Source: Ktedonobacterales bacterium (GTDB taxonomy: Bacteria; Chloroflexota; Ktedonobacteria; Ktedonobacterales; JADMIN01). From it: 33,867 bases of DNA. Each line of letters opens with the position of its first letter. Position 1 is the stretch's first letter. Of this stretch, positions 33,299 through 33,867 are shown piece by piece. The notes beneath the pieces were generated by a model that was not told the DNA's origin, searched no databases, and worked only from the letters and a program-made list of their open reading frames with translations. Position numbers and translations under genes: made by a program. Where the stretch lies: contig JAICVS010000036.1 of assembly GCA_025935195.1 (NCBI GenBank), positions 1 through 33,867 of the forward strand, read 5' to 3'.

Positions 33299-33688
33299 GT
33301 GGACTTCCCGCCCCATACGGACCCGGAGACGACCTTCTCCTTCCCCAGCGGCCGAGCGCTCATCTATTGCCACGCCTACACGCTGCACGACATGATCAAC
33401 GGCGCCATGCAGCGGCAGACGAACGCCTGCCGGGCGAAGGCGCGCGAGCTGGGCTACGCCATCGGCAACACCTTGCAGGACATCGGCTTTGATGATCAAC
33501 AGCAGATCCGCCAGGATCTCAACCGGCCCACGCTCGCCTACGCCCTGACCAACCTGCGCGACGGCAGCTACAATGCGCTGATCGTCTTCGCCCCCGACCG
33601 CATCTCGCTCCGTCCCGCCGACGTGATCGCCTTCACTGACGAGTGCCGGCGGATGAGCGTGTTGATCATCGCTGTGCAGCCCTCGTAG
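33299..33688 (+). CDS. Degenerate serine-recombinase N-terminal-like domain protein
   Basis: 129 aa, GTG start with AAGGAGG upstream. The pattern follows the resolvase catalytic domain: RALIYCHAYTLHD (family: xxAIYARVSTxxQ), MQRQTNACRAKARELGYAI (RQxxxCxxxAxxxG), RPTLAYALTNLRDGSYNALIVFAPDRISLRPADVIAFTDECRRMSVLIIAV (RPxLxxLLxxxRxGxxDxLVVxxxDRLSR.....). Odd: the catalytic Ser of ARVST is Tyr here, the Arg before it is His, and the second Arg of DRLSR is Leu, so strand cleavage is not expected. The C-terminal recombinase and zinc-ribbon domains are absent. Inferred: an exapted or decayed resolvase fold, perhaps a binding or regulatory protein. The intact ribosome site and open frame argue for a kept gene. 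A TAGAAT box at 33181 may be its -10. Confidence 0.7.
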   Translation: MDFPPHTDPETTFSFPSGRALIYCHAYTLHDMINGAMQRQTNACRAKARELGYAIGNTLQDIGFDDQQQIRQDLNRPTLAYALTNLRDGSYNALIVFAPDRISLRPADVIAFTDECRRMSVLIIAVQPS

Positions 33689-33707
33689 GCATGGTGGATA
33701 CGTTCGC

Positions 33708-33867
33708 TCACCTGCCCACTGCCACCGCCACCGACGGAGCCCTCCGCACATGCGGATTGAGCGTCGCCGCCAGTGCCAGCAGCGCCAGCACCCCGGCGAA
33801 GACGAGAATGGTCGGCACCGCCCCGAGTCGTTCGAGCAGCGGGCCGGCCAGTGCCAGGCCGAGCGGC
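33708..33867 (-). CDS. C-terminus of a multi-pass transporter (MFS-like), cut by window edge
   Basis: The minus strand is open from the right edge to TGA at 33708-33710 (last 52 residues). It reads a Gly/Leu-rich helix pair (GLALAGPLLERLGAVPTILVFAGVLALLALAATLNPHVR) and a short basic tail. The AGPLLERLGAV turn followed by a final membrane helix is the typical end of a major facilitator superfamily transporter. Too short for substrate assignment. Confidence 0.6.
   Translation of the reverse strand, partial: PLGLALAGPLLERLGAVPTILVFAGVLALLALAATLNPHVRRAPSVAVAVGR

Noticed and set aside
32444-33751. 435-aa minus-strand ORF opposite the TIGR00300 and recombinase-like genes
   Set aside because: It spans two well-supported plus-strand genes and their gap and shows only shadow composition.

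Overview
The window is G+C-rich chromosomal DNA with a bacterial layout: short gaps, Shine-Dalgarno starts and sigma70-like promoters. Its mix of genes (secreted COG4315 lipoprotein, XRE-TPR regulator, SUI1/YciH factor next to DUF402, membrane-anchored cupredoxin, glutamic peptidase) and its interspersed GC-rich palindromes and CTCCGTG repeats fit a Chloroflexota (Ktedonobacteria-like) genome best. This is an inference from gene style; no rRNA or other phylogenetic marker was used. No rRNA, tRNA, CRISPR array or complete IS element was found.

Layout. 1-6.1 kb is an envelope redox block: a truncated membrane-anchored multicopper oxidase (-), a membrane-anchored DUF4352-like protein (-), an anchored cupredoxin (+) and a COG4315 lipoprotein (-). 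The lipoprotein is divergent from an OmpR-type regulator and histidine kinase (6.4-8.8 kb). The shared promoter region holds TTCAGC half-sites spaced 11 bp apart. A cytochrome P450 (-) and a MOSC protein (+) follow. 11.4-13.3 kb is a lower-G+C island with a secreted glutamic (G1/eqolisin) peptidase and a two-gene cassette of very short ORFs (53 and 73 aa, ATGA overlap), which is the most unusual part of the window. Next come an acyl-CoA synthetase with a membrane beta-propeller protein (+), then a lipoprotein overlapping a small acidic protein (-). A 0.5 kb repeat- and hairpin-rich gap leads to an FtsX-like permease and its ATPase, which carries an AbrB-like tail, and then an XRE-TPR regulator (all -).

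From 24.6 kb the genes are mainly housekeeping: SUI1/YciH plus DUF402 (+), ThiL plus PhoU-like (-), a metallo-beta-lactamase-fold protein (+), CTP synthase PyrG (+), a MsmK/UgpC-type sugar ABC ATPase followed by a TIGR00300 (LOR/SDH) protein (+), a small degenerate serine-recombinase-like domain (+), and the C-terminus of a probable membrane transporter (-) at the right edge.

Working together: the kinase/regulator pair probably controls itself and the COG4315 lipoprotein through the shared repeats, and may sense redox or metal state in the copper-protein neighbourhood. FtsX and its ATPase form an ABC unit. SUI1-DUF402, ThiL-PhoU and ABC ATPase-TIGR00300 look like two-gene operons. Many long ORFs in the supplied track are antisense shadows typical of high-G+C DNA and are left out.
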